From Kuschelorhynchus macadamiae (taxonomy: Eukaryota > Arthropoda > Insecta > Coleoptera > Curculionidae), in NCBI GenBank assembly GCA_030620095.1, contig JAUTXW010003370.1, forward strand, positions 2,501 to 66,500: a stretch of DNA of 64,000 bases. Direction: 5' to 3'. The notes under the pieces are model-generated. The model ran no database searches and was not told where the DNA came from. It saw only the letters and a list, made by a program, of their open reading frames with translations. Both the position numbers and the translations under genes were made by a program. Positions 48,447-60,239 of this stretch are shown here, piece by piece; position 1 is the stretch's first letter; every line of letters starts with the position of its first letter.

Positions 48447-49390
48447 GGTTCCAAAAATAGTAGCAACATTTTAAGTATTCTTAGCAAAAATCTTAGTGAT
48501 CGTGATATTCAATTCAGCAGTAGGTATTGTCATTTAATAAAATTCAGAAAATATTTATATTGCTTTCGAGGAAAAGGCAAAGATATGTACAGGTTTATTC
48601 ATTATAATAAGAGTAAAAATTATTCATATCTAGCAAGTACAAGCAAAAATACATGCATTTAAAAACAAATTAGTATGATCTTTAGAGAAAAAAAGAGGAA
48701 AATACGTATAATATTTCTTGAGCATATTCTTACGACAGATGTATAAAGAAAAACTAATTAAATGCACATCACAATTCCCTATAATAAATAATTTGTAATA
48801 TTGTAGATCCAGTTATCCATCTATTCTCGAAAATAGACCTTTATGTTCTTATGTCAATATCCAATTAATTTACTATTTCTGAATATTTGTGATCTTCAAC
48901 GATTATATACATTTGTATAGTAATTGTTACGTAGACATTAGAAAAAGAGCGATTTTAAAAATCCAACACCTTCTACGAAGTGAGAATTTCTTGCACCAAT
49001 TTTAGTGTCTTAAGTTTCTTGGTAATTTAAACTAGTTGTACCCATTAACAAAAAATTGATGCAGGAAACATTGCTAATTCTACACAAACCAGAAAATCTC
49101 TAGCTCAAGGCTCACTTGTTAACTAACAAATTCTATAATCTGTTACATCGAAAGCTGAAATATCTAGTGAGTTTTTTTGAGTTGTTTATATATTAATTTC
49201 TTACACCACTAAAATGCAATATTTCGTTATTCTAATTCTAAGAGCTGTCATAATGTGAGGTAATGTGTGTAAGGACTCTATACGTATATTTACAATGGAA
49301 AATTAATTAAGGTAAAACATTAATTAACTTGGTCGGTTAAGACGCTGAAAATATAAAATTTTGAAATTCAAGTCAATGAAGAGTAGAAAA
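48445..49390. other. Intron, nothing recognised
   Basis: AT-rich DNA without supported features. Confidence 0.5.
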
Positions 49391-49391
49391 A

Positions 49392-49462
49392 GAGAGAGTC
49401 GAACCAACAACCTCCGTGATTTTATCATCATATTCAAACCAGCTGAGCTATACCGAAGAACA
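49392..49462 (-). repeat. tRNA-derived sequence (SINE head or tRNA pseudogene)
   Basis: On the minus strand the A box TAGCTCAGCTGG and the B box GGTTCGACTC are spaced as in a tRNA gene. The flanks (CTTCGGTA and CTCTCTTTTT) do not pair as an acceptor stem and no convincing anticodon arm exists. It is not a functional tRNA. Confidence 0.6.
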
Positions 49463-49814
49463 ATAATTATGTGTCAAAATGGGGACCATCTGAATCTCTT
49501 TAAATTAACAGGTTCGTATCTAAGAGAATCTAAGAAATGAAGCGTTTGCTAGTCAAAACTTTACTTATTAGGAATACATTCTAAGCTATATATCTAGTTT
49601 TCTTCACCATCATTTTCGATTTACCATGACCATGAAAGTATAGACCACTAAGCCAGGTCTGTCGAACTTACACTATCTTTATATTTTCTATTTCACAACT
49701 TTTCAAATGGTAACTATCTTAAATCGTTTTTAAGTATAAACTAAATACTAATTCTAAAGCGACGATCTTATAGTATACTATTGTGTGTGGTGATGCACGA
49801 CGTAAGTTTTGCTC

Positions 49815-50010
49815 GCACCAAAAATCGGAGAATAGATTGGACCATTCCTATTTTTATCGACCCAGCAAAGTACCCCCTTTTTCACTTAAACTCGTGGAGA
49901 TTCTATTTTTTTACTTTTTCTTTAGTCGCCCAAAAAACTGGAAGAACAGATTGGACCATTCCTAAATATTATCGACCCAGCAACGTACCTCCCCTTTTTT
50001 TACTTAAAAT
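49815..50010. repeat. Tandem duplication, period about 114 bp, diverged
   Basis: AGATTGGACCATTCCTA followed by ATCGACCCAGCAA(A/C)GTACC and a poly-pyrimidine tract occurs at 49834 and 49948. Confidence 0.85.
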
Positions 50011-50039
50011 CATGAATAAGCTAAGAGCGATATTTAAAA

Positions 50040-50320
50040 GATAAAATAGCAAATAATATCCCCCTACTTGCCAAACAACACTCATATAACACAGGCAGAT
50101 CGACTGACGTCATCACCTGGCTGCGAGGCGAATTAAGGAATTCTTGGAAAATAACGAGTCCACCTTGATGTGTTCATAGATTTCGAGAAAACTACGACAC
50201 ACAAAAATTCGTCTATCAAATCTAACAGAAACATATCGGAAACAGTTTAGAGCTAGATATTCAACACGTTCTCAAAAAGAGCCGTAAAAATCATAGCTCG
50301 GGAGGTAGCGACAGTTTTCA
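50040..50320 (+). pseudogene. Possible LINE reverse-transcriptase fragment
   Basis: Plus-strand pieces read SYNTGRSTDVITW and IKEFLENNES, then VFIDFEKTTT. This pattern resembles the RT stretch between the GFR..RST block and the motif A block (vFiDfekAfDsv). Catalytic context beyond this is lost, and the similarity is short. It directly follows the 114-bp tandem duplication. Treat it as tentative; no clade is assigned. Confidence 0.35.
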
Positions 50321-51770
50321 ATGTTTCATTTCACCTAAGCTGATTTTTACATTATTGATCACACTGATATTGCTAATAAGTAAAATGGCTGTCCGTTAGT
50401 CACGTAGCGCTGCAAAGGGTAGTAGCGCTATTTGGCTATGAATGTAAAAGAATATTGATAGTTAAACACCTAATTAAGCAAAATTTATACTTGTCAATTT
50501 TTTACCATAACTTCTATTCAATTTAAATGTCGTATTCACTAATATAAAAAAAATTTAATAAATAATTCTAAAAAAAAGCCATAAAAGAGTGGCAGGTTTA
50601 ACTAAAAAAAGGATAGGTAAATAATATGTTTACAGATGTGGATGCACCGGATAGAATAGAACGACATGCTAGTGCATTAACGCGAAGTTCCTACGGGTTT
50701 GTCACAGAAATCGGAAGAAAAACAATACATTGACTTTTTCCTTTTATTATAAAACTGAAATTTTGTTACGCGCCAGCATTATCCTTACTAATACCACCGT
50801 ACAAATAACGCCTTGTTATTTGTACGGTGCTAATACGTTGATGGTGATCTCATAAGCTCTTTATGTTTATACAATAATATTTGGCAGTTTTACAGTTGAG
50901 TTTAATTTTGAAAGGTACGTTCGCCTATAAATATATTAAGCTGTTTAGTTTGATAGATACATTTTTTAATTCTTATAAATTTAAAATCAATTATTAAATT
51001 TAGCAATACTTTTAAACAGATAGGAACTAATAGAACAGAACCAAACAATTTTTACCGAGTGGTCTGGTTAAGACGGGATTTACTCGTCGTAAAATTAACG
51101 TCGTTTTAGAACTTGGAATATAACTTTTTTCTTAAATGTTAAATAAAATTAAGGTGTGCTTGGTTACAGTTATTTGTCTCTGTAAATTATTTATTTCTTT
51201 GTACGTTTTCTATACTTTAAGCAGGGTAAATATCTATTTCCAATTTTACTATTAATTTTTTTTACGACAGTTTCAGAGTGGGATACTTTACAGATTGTAT
51301 AGGGTATTAATTTTCGATACTTTTACGGGGTACCTAACTCCGTTAATAATAAATATAGATGAATACGGTTTTCGCAATACCGTACTAGTTTTTGGTGAAA
51401 CGAAAGATGGCCCAAATATAATTTTCACAGTTCTCTTAGTTTTTGATATACACGGGAGTTTGTAAAAATAGCCCAAATCTATTTCCTCACATAACTCAAA
51501 AAAAGTATAATTTTATAAAAAAAATTCCAATACAAAAATTTGTCGGTTTTTTGAATGCTACAGGATGACGATCCCGATTATGAATGCGACGTTTCGTCTT
51601 TAATTTCCTGAAGCTTATGACCTACCAAATACAATGATGTATCACACTTGTCCAAAAACTGTTGTTGGTTTTTACATTCATATTTAAAGAGATCCGTATA
51701 CCCATCTTTCTCTAACACATTGTTCCTTAAGGGAATTTTTTGATTATAAATTTTTTGGGTGTGATATAAT
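50321..51770. other. Intron; perfect 15-bp hairpin at 50795-50829
   Basis: CACCGTACAAATAAC-GCCTT-GTTATTTGTACGGTG is a perfect stem with a 5-nt loop. Otherwise no gene or recognised repeat; small minus-strand frames at 51288-51476 lack motifs. Confidence 0.6.
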
Positions 51771-51775
51771 TTTAT

Positions 51776-53645
51776 TTAGGAGATTATAAGTTTCAAAAAA
51801 AATGAAATCAGTCTTGTAATCAGATATGTTTCAATCAATAAATCTGATTGCAATGAGGTTGAAATAAAAATTAATGAGAGCTTTTTGGGTTTTCTTCCAG
51901 TTGAAAGATCCACAGGAAAACAGATGATTGAAATTATGATTAAAAAACTTAATGATATGGGCAGGGATATGACAACGGGTCCAATATGAGGAGTAATAAT
52001 TTTCATGATCTACTTTTTCATGGACATTACTTATAAAATATGTTCAAAGATTAACTTTAAAACCATTGATTAGGACTTGATGAAGGAGAAGGGTAGAAGC
52101 CTTAAAGTCTTTAAGATTTCTATCGTGGGAGATGTATACGAACCTTTGCTAAGCATTTGTAGTATTTATGAAAATCAAGAATTTGAGTATAGATAACGTA
52201 CAAAGAATACTTTCATAAAGTTTGATATTAGTAAAATGATACAAACAAAAGATTTTGCTTTTGCATTTGCCCTTGATCTTTTGTAAAGCTGCAAAAATTC
52301 TTTAAGGATCTTCGATCGGATAAATCATTTAATGAAATTATGAAAAAACTGGCTGACAAAATCTGGCTGGCTAATTTTGAATCAACAGTACCACGACATC
52401 CCGTCAGAAGAAAAAAAAACAACTTCTCATACGAAGCACGAGATAAACCGGTCGAAGATCCCAAAGAAAATAAAAAGTCCGATTTTTTTATATTACATTT
52501 GATCAAGCACAAAATGTATTAAAAGATTTAATCAACTTAGTTACTACAGCGACTTTTTTCAATTCCTATATAATATATCCGATATGAAAACCATGCCTAA
52601 AGGAAGACTATTAAAACACTACAAGGATTTGGAAAGTATTTTAACTGATGGTGATTCACCATGACATGGATGGGGTAGAATTAACAGAGAAAATTTCTGC
52701 CGTATCTGCGCTTTTTGAGCAGAAAAGAAAGCCCAAGCAACGTACTAAAGTTAAGGATAAATTTTGCCCCTAACCTTAGTGTTGCTAAATATACCAGTAA
52801 CTGTAGCAAGTCTAGAAAGAAGTTTCTTTAAATCAAAATTAATTAAGAACTTTTTATGTTCCACTTCCACGCAAAATCGTCTTAATGGTGAGAAACTGAG
52901 AAAAAAATGTTTCCTGTAATTTTAGTAGTAGTAGTAGTAGTAGTTTATATTACTTTTGTTTAGTTTTTGTATAATTTAAGTTTTTTGTTTGTGTAATACA
53001 TTTTTGTAATTATAATTAAAAATATTTTAATTTTGTACTACTTAACTGTTAATTTTAAGTTATATGATTTTTTTAATTATACGAATTTGTTTTAATTTAA
53101 AACCCATTGAATTTTATTTTAAATAAAATATATTATAAATTTAAGGGGCGGCAATTTGCCTTTTCCTCCGGTACGGCATAAACGCTAGAGCGGGCGTCAA
53201 GAAACCGTTGTCGAATTCCGAAGTGACTGACGGTCCATTCATTAACAGCTAGCAGCCAACACAAGTGATATGCTTTGCGACCCTGAAGTGACGAATAAAT
53301 GCTGAGCTGCAAAGCATTTTACCGGCAGTGTTTCGTCTGAATAGGGGTATGCCGTATTTGCTTTCTATTCGGTTCCTCAACAAGTCCCAGAAACACGAGA
53401 CGGGCTCAATACGAAGACTGTGGCAAGAAAAATCATATGTATTTTGCCTTACACTATTTCACAATTAAATTGTTAGAAGTACTTTTTATTATGCCGACAA
53501 CGATTATATAAGCGGAGAGAAATTTTTCTACTCTAAAACGGATAAAGACATTTCTACAGAGTACCGTCTGTCAAGACATATTTAATACCTTAGCATGTTT
53601 GTCAGTGGAACAGAAACGTTTTGGGTCCTTCCTTGTTTGAATGAA
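51776..53645 (+). pseudogene. hAT transposase relic (ZMYM1-like), catalytic half and C-terminus
   Basis: On the plus strand about 51790-51990 reads ISLVIRYVSINKSDCNEVEI, INESFLGFLPVERSTGKQMI and EIMIKKLNDMGRDM, the first part of the hAT catalytic core (s.viRyv......v.E.FlgF......tg..i...i...L...gld). About 52275-52520 reads KFFKDLRSDKSFNEIMKKLA and IWLANFESTVPRHPVRRKKN, the all-helical insertion domain with the R..R block. About 53490-53640 reads LLEVLFIMPTT, then FSTLKRIKTFLQSTVCQDIF and NTLACLSVEQK, the C-terminal dimerisation domain (a.a.RsFStLkriKtyLRstm...RL..La.l). About 0.7 kb of unrelated sequence, including a GC-richer stretch at 53140-53420, separates the last two. Many stops. Inactive. 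Confidence 0.82.
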
Positions 53646-54290
53646 AGAGTGGTTTTAAAAAGAAATTAAAAATGTATTCGTTTATCACATATTTTATTAT
53701 GTGGAGTGCAGACAATCAAGAACAGTGTGTTTGTTTGAATATTGCGAGGCATATTGTATATTGAATGATCATCAATCACAATGACATGTGAGTTATTTAA
53801 ATTAGTTAAATTGTATATTATATTTTATTTTCAGCAAAAACTGCAACCTGCAGCACCGCCACTTTCTAAAGACACGAGCCGTTTTGTTTTGTATGTACTA
53901 ACTAAATAATTTTTTTGGAATGTCACAATGAAATTTGGCCAACATTTCGTCAGAGATCAAAAACATGCATTAACACGACCTACCCCGTGTAATTAATATC
54001 TAACAGTCCTTTGTGTTGGAACATGAACATGTGTATTTTTAATAATATTCGCAGAATCAATCATGTGTATGCGTTGTAGAGAATATTATTGAATAGGTCC
54101 AAAAGTAGAAATTTTTGTATATCCTACAAAATAAAGACTACCGAAATGAAAGAAAACGACAAGGGGCTTGTAATAAGATAGGGGACCAAGTGAACAAAAA
54201 CTGTAAGTATTTATTTTATGTCTGTCTATACTGTCGTCCAAATTGAAGAAGCAGCTTTTAATCTCTTAAACATATCTTATGCACTTTTAA
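53646..54290. other. Intron, nothing recognised
   Basis: Unassigned AT-rich sequence. Confidence 0.5.
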
Positions 54291-54480
54291 CTATGTAAAT
54301 AAATAATATTTGGGATATGTGGATAGAGTTGCCAGAAGCCCGGCACTATCTCTAAATCAGTATTCGGACACGTCAACAAAACTGTTCTTTTCTGAACGAC
54401 ACTAGTGAACGGATGTACTCCAGGGAATGAAAACATGTCGTATCTTTCCATCCGTGAAGGACTAAGATTCAACACAAACA
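54290..54480 (+). repeat. Penelope-associated end repeat (homologous to 60295-60375)
   Basis: AACGGATGTACTCCAGGGAATGAAAACATGTCGTATCTTTCCATCCGTGAAGGAC (in pieces) matches, as reverse complement, the flank of the Penelope-like remnant at about 60300-60375. It runs directly into a (TA)n tract. Confidence 0.8.
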
Positions 54481-54482
54481 TA

Positions 54483-54487
<5 letters not shown>

Positions 54488-54524
<37 letters not shown>
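54488..54524. repeat. (TA)n microsatellite
   Basis: TA repeat between the Penelope-type end and the hammerhead-like repeat pair. Confidence 0.95.
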
Positions 54525-54528
<4 letters not shown>

Positions 54529-54535
54529 CGTACAT

Positions 54536-55078
54536 CTTCATCGGACTTGATACTCTATTATCACGGACCAGCGTAGAGCCACCTGTGGCGAAACTCATAC
54601 AAGAGTAAATAAATCTAAAGTGGAAAAAGATTAACGCGGCAAGAACTATATTATAGTAGAAAAATGATTTATTTTTGGAAATACCGCTAAAGCACAATGA
54701 AATGTGTCCAACGGTAGACATGTGTTTCTGACCTAACACACCAAACCACACCAGAGTCACCAAGAGAAGCAAAACCGACATTTGTGGTTGTCAAGAGGAC
54801 CCGAATCTTCCGGACTTGACACTCTATTACCATGGAGCAGCGTAAAGCCATCTGTGGCGAAATTCAAGACTGAAAAAAAAGTAGGAAAAGATCCACGCGG
54901 CGAAAACTATAATATAGTAGAAAAAGGATTTTTTTTCAAGATGACCGCTAAAGCACAATGAAAATTGGACAACCGTAGACACGGGTTTCTAACTTAAGGT
55001 CTTCATCAAATTTCAAAAAGCTTTAGCGGTCATCCCAAAAAACGCTTTTTCTACTACTTCTTTTCTTGGTCTAAGGTC
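54536..55078 (-). repeat. Hammerhead-like repeat family, copies 4 and 5 in tandem (about 270-bp period)
   Basis: Two head-to-tail units, about 54540-54808 and 54810-55078, both begin CCGGACTTGAxACTCTATTA and contain GCCA(C/T)CTGTGGCGAAA, TATAGTAGAAAAA, ACCGCTAAAGCACAATGAAA and TAGACAxGxGTTTCT. The second unit keeps stem II and GAAAC/GTGTC on the minus strand and ends with a short inverted return (GCTTTAGCGGTCATCCC). Tandem arrangement is typical of ribozyme-bearing Penelope ends (family knowledge). Confidence 0.9.
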
Positions 55079-56225
55079 AATATGTTAAATTAATAAAAAT
55101 TATTTCCAAACATGTATATATTGAGGTCTGATGAGGTTTCAACCATAGTTTTCGTGTTTCCCAAATCTAAAATTATTTATGTACAGGGTGGTCCAATAAT
55201 AAAGTACGTCGGCTGTAGCTCGGGAACCGTTAATGATAGAACTTCAGAAAAAAAAATTATAGGTAAATCGGCCAAGAGAAATAATTAAAAGTAAATGCCA
55301 ATTTTCTCATAAATTTCTATAATTGAAGTATGTTGAAAACACAATAACAAATAATAATAACATTGTATTCTTCAACCAATTACGCAATTTTCTGCTTCAG
55401 ACCATTTTTGTCTATTTTCAAAAATAAAGCGATGGAAGAAGGTCAAACATTTTTACTTCCAAATGTAGATATCTCTGCTCTGGATGAACCGATTTGATTT
55501 AACTTGGTGTCGTGCTTTTTTTGCTCTCCTCGTGGAGTCATAAACTGTACCGTAATCACTTACTTAGTAGTCACTAGATGGCATTGTTTCGGATTTCTCC
55601 AAACAATGCTGATTTTCTCTTCTCAAAAAAATCAAATGGTACGCTATGACTTTTAAATCACAATTTATTTGGTATGTATGGAGGGCTTTGAATAGTGAAA
55701 TAAAAAGTCCAAGTCCGCATTTAAATTAAGAAAGTTGATGATGATCTCTCGAATCTAAAACGTCAGACTGGAAAATTAACCTTGCCGTTTTGCAGAGGAG
55801 AAGAAGTCACAACGGCAGAGTGGAAATTATTTTTATCTCTCATTTCAATTAATTTTAAAATTTTAGGAAAACTAGAAAACCGAAAAAAAAACAAGGCTCC
55901 AATAGAAACTTTAGTAGTCTTGCATAACTGCCAAGAACAAAACTTAACAAACAGTCATATAATCACATGAGCTTCGCAATAAAATAGCTAAAGCTAGGGC
56001 GAGGCAGGAAAGATCAAAAGAAAAACGACGAAATGAAACGCACGATTTCCAGTTCATTGGGTAATAATGCGTATGAGTTGGGAAATGGCGCGTATTAAAA
56101 GCAAATGTAGAAATTAAAGAAAAAAATGGTTTGGGCTCGGAGTTCATTTTAATTTCAAACAGGGTTCACATTTGTAGTTTTTTGCAGAATCTTTATTCGA
56201 ATGTTTTTGCCGATGTCCTCATAGA
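55079..56225. other. Intron with TACAGGGTGG motif at 55184; nothing else recognised
   Basis: TGTACAGGGTGGTCCAATAA begins near 55182. Open frames at 55782-55970 (plus) and 55944-56147 (minus) are Lys/Asn-rich without motifs. Confidence 0.45.
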
Positions 56226-56229
56226 TAGA

Positions 56230-57717
56230 TCAACCCTCGTTAGGTTTCTTACAGACTGGTAATGGCGGTGGTATAACACTTAATTATATTTCATCTAATT
56301 CGCCATCGTTGCATATGTCGGACAAATCTTCTTCTTCTTGTTTGCCTTTATTTTTTTTTGTCTGGAGACTTACGGATATTTCCTTTCTTTATACCCTTTT
56401 GGTTTCTTTCTTTTTCCTTTTTTTTCATACTTTCTTCTTTTATTGTTTTTGTCCCTTGTGCTTCTTCCAGTTTGTCCTTAATGGGTGTTCTTGTTACTAT
56501 TTGTGATCGCTGTTTTTTAGCTGTTGTTTTAACTTCTCGCATTGGTATGGGATCCGTTACTTCAGGAACATCTTCAGTTGTACGATTCAGAACTTTACTA
56601 GGGGGGCGGCAAAGTCATCTTTATCAAATCTGCCTGGATTGAATGGAAATCCTGAAGTTCGAAAACCTGAAACAGCTTTTTCCATCGTAGCTGCTTTCAT
56701 AAAAGTATTATTCAGTAACATCATATTCAGATATTTTTGTATGACCAGTTGCAAACAGGAACAAATCTATTGCCTATAAAGAGCATTTTTTAAAGGACTG
56801 AAAAAATAAGGCCCCAAGGGCTGTTGATGAACTGAAGTATGTGGGGGGAAGTGAAAGTGAAACTGTAAGCTGGAATCGAGATATGACTGTAATGATAGTT
56901 CAGTACTGAAAGAACAGGATCGGTGCCGAAGGCTTCACGTGTTTCTCAAAATGGAATAGCCACTCAACAAATAGCTCCGAAATAATCCAACCATTTTTTG
57001 AACACAGAGGCGCCGACGAGTCAATTTTTTTTTTCAGGGTATCTGGCATTCTCTGTTTGGAATATATTAGCATGGGAGTGATATAGTTCTCAGCCGTGCT
57101 TACGGCTCCTACTTTTTTGACACCTTTTGGTCTGCAGATTTTAGGACATTTGATCTAGACTGTTGTGATTCCAGTCCCGTCTTTATTGTATATTTCATTC
57201 GCCTCAAATTTAAATCCTTCTTCAGTCGATTTCGGAGACTTGAATAAAAAGCTTGTACAGAATCTCTATTGAACGAAGCTATTCGGTTCAAACTGGTTCG
57301 TTCCTTTTGACTATCTATGGGTAACCTCAGGTACTCTTTTCAAAACCCGTAAAGCCAATCTTTCCGCGTTAATTCTTTTTCATGATTGAAATGATTTTTA
57401 ATATTCTTCTCTTCTGCATACCGAAATGCTAGTCTTCTTAACCCTTTGGGTGTCAAGCCAAAGAGTAGTTGCCAATATTAAAAGATTAGTCCGTCTTCTA
57501 TTTCTTTCATAAATATGGGTTGGCGACCTAAATGATGTGGCTGATATGCATCTTCTGAGAACTCTAGGTATTTTGTGAGGGTTGACACGGGAATTTTAAA
57601 ATTTTTCCCTGCTTCCCTAATTTTTTTGCCATCATCTTTAATGGCGCTTAGGGTCTTCTGCAAGTCTTCGTCTGTATATAACAATATTTCTGTTTTTCGA
57701 TTATAATTTCGCGGCAT
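56230..57717 (-). pseudogene. pogo/Tigger-type transposase (jerky/CENP-B-like), nearly full length
   Basis: The minus-strand Met at 57717 opens MPRNYNRKTEILLYTDEDLQ then KTLSAIKDDGKKIREAGKNF with KIPVSTLTKYL, the N-terminal psq/HTH DNA-binding domain. After small lesions come ELTRKDWLYGF (CENP-B-type second HTH), MNRIASFNRDSVQAFYSSLR, EIYNKDGTGITTV (first catalytic Asp; normally N.DETG, so Glu is replaced by Gly), VGAVSTAENYITPMLIYSKQ, NGWIISELFVEWLFHF, and near 56690-56620 AVSGFRTSGFPFNPGRFDKD (the conserved C-terminal GFr..Gi.P.n...f). It ends in a Lys/Glu-rich tail with EEEDLSDICNDGELDEI. About 1.4 kb with few frameshifts, the best preserved transposase in the window. Co-oriented with liprin-alpha. 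Confidence 0.85.
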
Positions 57718-58590
57718 AAAAAGAAAATATAGTACTTAAGTAACATTTTAACACATTTAACACCTATGTGGTTATTGTCATATTTTTCGTTATAGAAAAA
57801 AAATAATGGTTAAATATTCACAAAAATATACTGTACGTCTAAGATGTTAAGCATCTAGAAGATAACTCGTATAAAAAGATAGCATGCAATTTGTGCACTT
57901 ACCCTCTTATTTTCTACCGGCCAAAATTAACAAAACTTATGAGATAAATCGACATTTGCGTATTGCCACCACAAATTACTAACTGACCTCGCGATCGATG
58001 GTGACAGATGTTCAGAAAAAACAGGAATTTTACACTTAGGACGACCCCATTCTATTATGAATATTCAACAACTTTTTTTTTGTAACTGTGGAATTTAGTT
58101 AAAGTAAGCTGATTATAAGTTCATTTGCTCTTTTATTGAAAAATTCTCATCCATGTATTGTTTCTCCACGTTTTTATAATCCACATGGTGGTCGACCCCC
58201 CCGAAGTTTTGGCATACCCTACCATACCATGAGTTATGAAAACTATGCTCTGTCCCGACCAGACTTCTTTGTAATCCAATTTTATTGGAATGCTCTTTGT
58301 TCTAGAAACTCTGTTCCTATAATTCCTGTAAGGACATTTTCAAGCCAGATAATATTTTTTATAATATTAATTTTTCGTGGTATAACTAGTATTGTTTGAA
58401 AATATTCGTTATTTAACAAGTAAATTATATAAATTAATACCTGAACTTTTAATTATTTAATATTAATTAATGATATGAGAATTAATGAAACTTGCGAACT
58501 ATAGTCAACTATGGGGTTTTATATTTTTTTTATGAAATATATTTATTTGCATATTGATTTTCATTTTCTATTGGATTAAACTGTACTTTT
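57718..58590. other. Intron between two transposase relics, nothing firmly recognised
   Basis: An 87-codon plus frame at 58136-58399 has no motif. On the minus strand LMVWYGMPKLRG near 58220 faintly recalls a transposase MVWGGI block, but it is too weak to call. Confidence 0.4.
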
Positions 58591-58599
58591 TGTATATAA

Positions 58600-59640
58600 G
58601 GTATGTGACATAGCACAAGAAAATTTCTTATCGATTCTGTATTTAAATTTCGGAGCTCGTCCCTGGCTCGCTGCATCCAGTCTTCCGTGGTTGTCACTGA
58701 GTGTTATAAACTCAATTTTTTATGGTACCCCAAATAAAAAAAATACAATACATTTAGATCAGGGGATCGGGGTCGCCAAAGAAAAGAAAAATAGTTGGCT
58801 ATCCGTCGGTCATAAAAAACAGCCTGTAATTTCGTCGATTAAGTAGCCACCATGTGGATGGGCGCCGTCATGTTGACAGAATAGATTTCTATGATTAACC
58901 AGCAGCAAATTATCCAAATATTAATTTTCAAAAATACGCACGAATTTAAATAGCCTGCACCTAAAATCAATTACCATATTTTATAACCAGAACAGTTCAG
59001 AAATATCTAACTCACCATTTAAATTATCTTCATGAAAATGTAGTGCCATAACGCCATCATTTCTTATTGCACAATAAACATTAAACTGCCAGGATTATTG
59101 AAATTATGACATATAAATTTAAATCACTATTGGAGTGAGGGAATAATGTCGACTAAAAGCATTATTATTTGTAAATTTAGCTTAGTCTGTCTAAATTATA
59201 TTCTCTAAGAAGAAATTGTTTCCTTGAGCCCAAGTTAAAATAAATTCATGGAATGCGACTCTTCTTGGAAATTCAGTTTCTTTTCGATGATGAACTGTGG
59301 AAAATGCATATGGGTGAAATTTATTTTCGTAAAATCCTGTGAATTGTCGATTTGGATAATCCTGACTCGTATCGACATTATTGGATATCCCAAAATAGCG
59401 ATTTCAATATGTTCATTATCAACAAATATGTTTATTTCTCAGCTTTTTCACTTTAACCGATCCAAAGTTTTTAAAATTGCCTATGATTTCGGTAACGGTG
59501 CGATGTGATGGTTTCTGTTTTTGCGAATATCGAATAGCAAATGTATCGAATGTTCTTAATATCACTTTGCCGTAAATAGTAATCAAATTTAAATAATCCT
59601 CGTGGGTAAAATTTAATCGTCCCAGCATGGTTATGGACAA
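58600..59640 (-). pseudogene. IS630/mariner-like transposase with DUF4817-type HTH
   Basis: From Met at 59640 the minus strand reads LGRLNFTHEDYLNLITIYGK and QKQKPSHRTVTEIIGNFKNF then GSVKVKK. This is the DUF4817-type helix-turn-helix (ft..Eya.mi..yG......a...Y..r.P.h.T...i...f..tGsv). Further down are NKFHPYAFSTVHHRKETEFP and RRVAFHEFILTW with NNFFLENI (kfhPYh......L...D...R..Fc.w......FL..i), then LFCQHDGAHPH (second catalytic block, QHDGA.aH). Near 58760 SPDLNVLYFFYLG-like sequence in broken frame holds the third block and ends with DWMQRARDEL. The first Asp block (lFtDE) is disrupted. Inactive copy, co-oriented with liprin-alpha. Confidence 0.8.
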
Positions 59641-60235
59641 ATTTCAAATGGTAAATAACAGTGACATTACTCTAGCACTTGTTTTGTTAATTTGTTAAAT
59701 TGTAACGCCATCATGGCCAACTCACACGAACTGAATATATAAGGCCTAGAGTAATAGCATATTATTTGCAATAGAAAAATGTTAATTGGCAATAACGCGG
59801 CGGCGGAAACTGATAATACTCGGGATAGATAACCTTATAAAAAATTACCTCAGTTTTTAATACTAAATAAGACGAGATTATAATTAACTGGGTGGTTACT
59901 ATAAAAAAAAAAAAATTTTTTGATAATTTCCAAATTGCACACAAAATCTGGTAAATAGGTCTTTGTCTACAAAGAAACGTAGCCAAGTCAAAGCTTCTCT
60001 ATATAGAAAATTGGCAGATATTTTTCGTTCTGAAAACGTCATTTTTGACACTTAGGTATACGCCATTATACATAAAATATGTCTAGAATTTTACGCAGAA
60101 TACAAAAAGAAAATAATATACATGGTGTTCTATTTAAAATAAAAAGCTAAGATCTACTTCCGGTATAACCAGAAATGCCGCCACCATAAAAAAATTACAG
60201 CTGAATGGCCCCCATCGACAAAAGTATATTGCTAA
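59641..60235. other. Intron, nothing recognised
   Basis: Includes ACATGGTGTTCTATTTAAAA near 60120, probably a dispersed repeat end. No gene. Confidence 0.45.
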
Positions 60236-60239
60236 ATTT

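Noticed and set aside
49392..49462. Functional tRNA gene on the minus strand
   Set aside because: A and B boxes are present without a pairing acceptor stem or a sensible anticodon loop.
54287..54781. 164-codon minus-strand frame, the second longest in the window
   Set aside because: It runs across a Penelope-type end, a (TA)n tract and the hammerhead-like repeat; the protein has a Tyr-Ile run and no domain.
58136..58399. Part of the neighbouring transposase
   Set aside because: A faint MVW-like motif on the minus strand is too short and out of expected order relative to the 58.6-59.6 kb relic.
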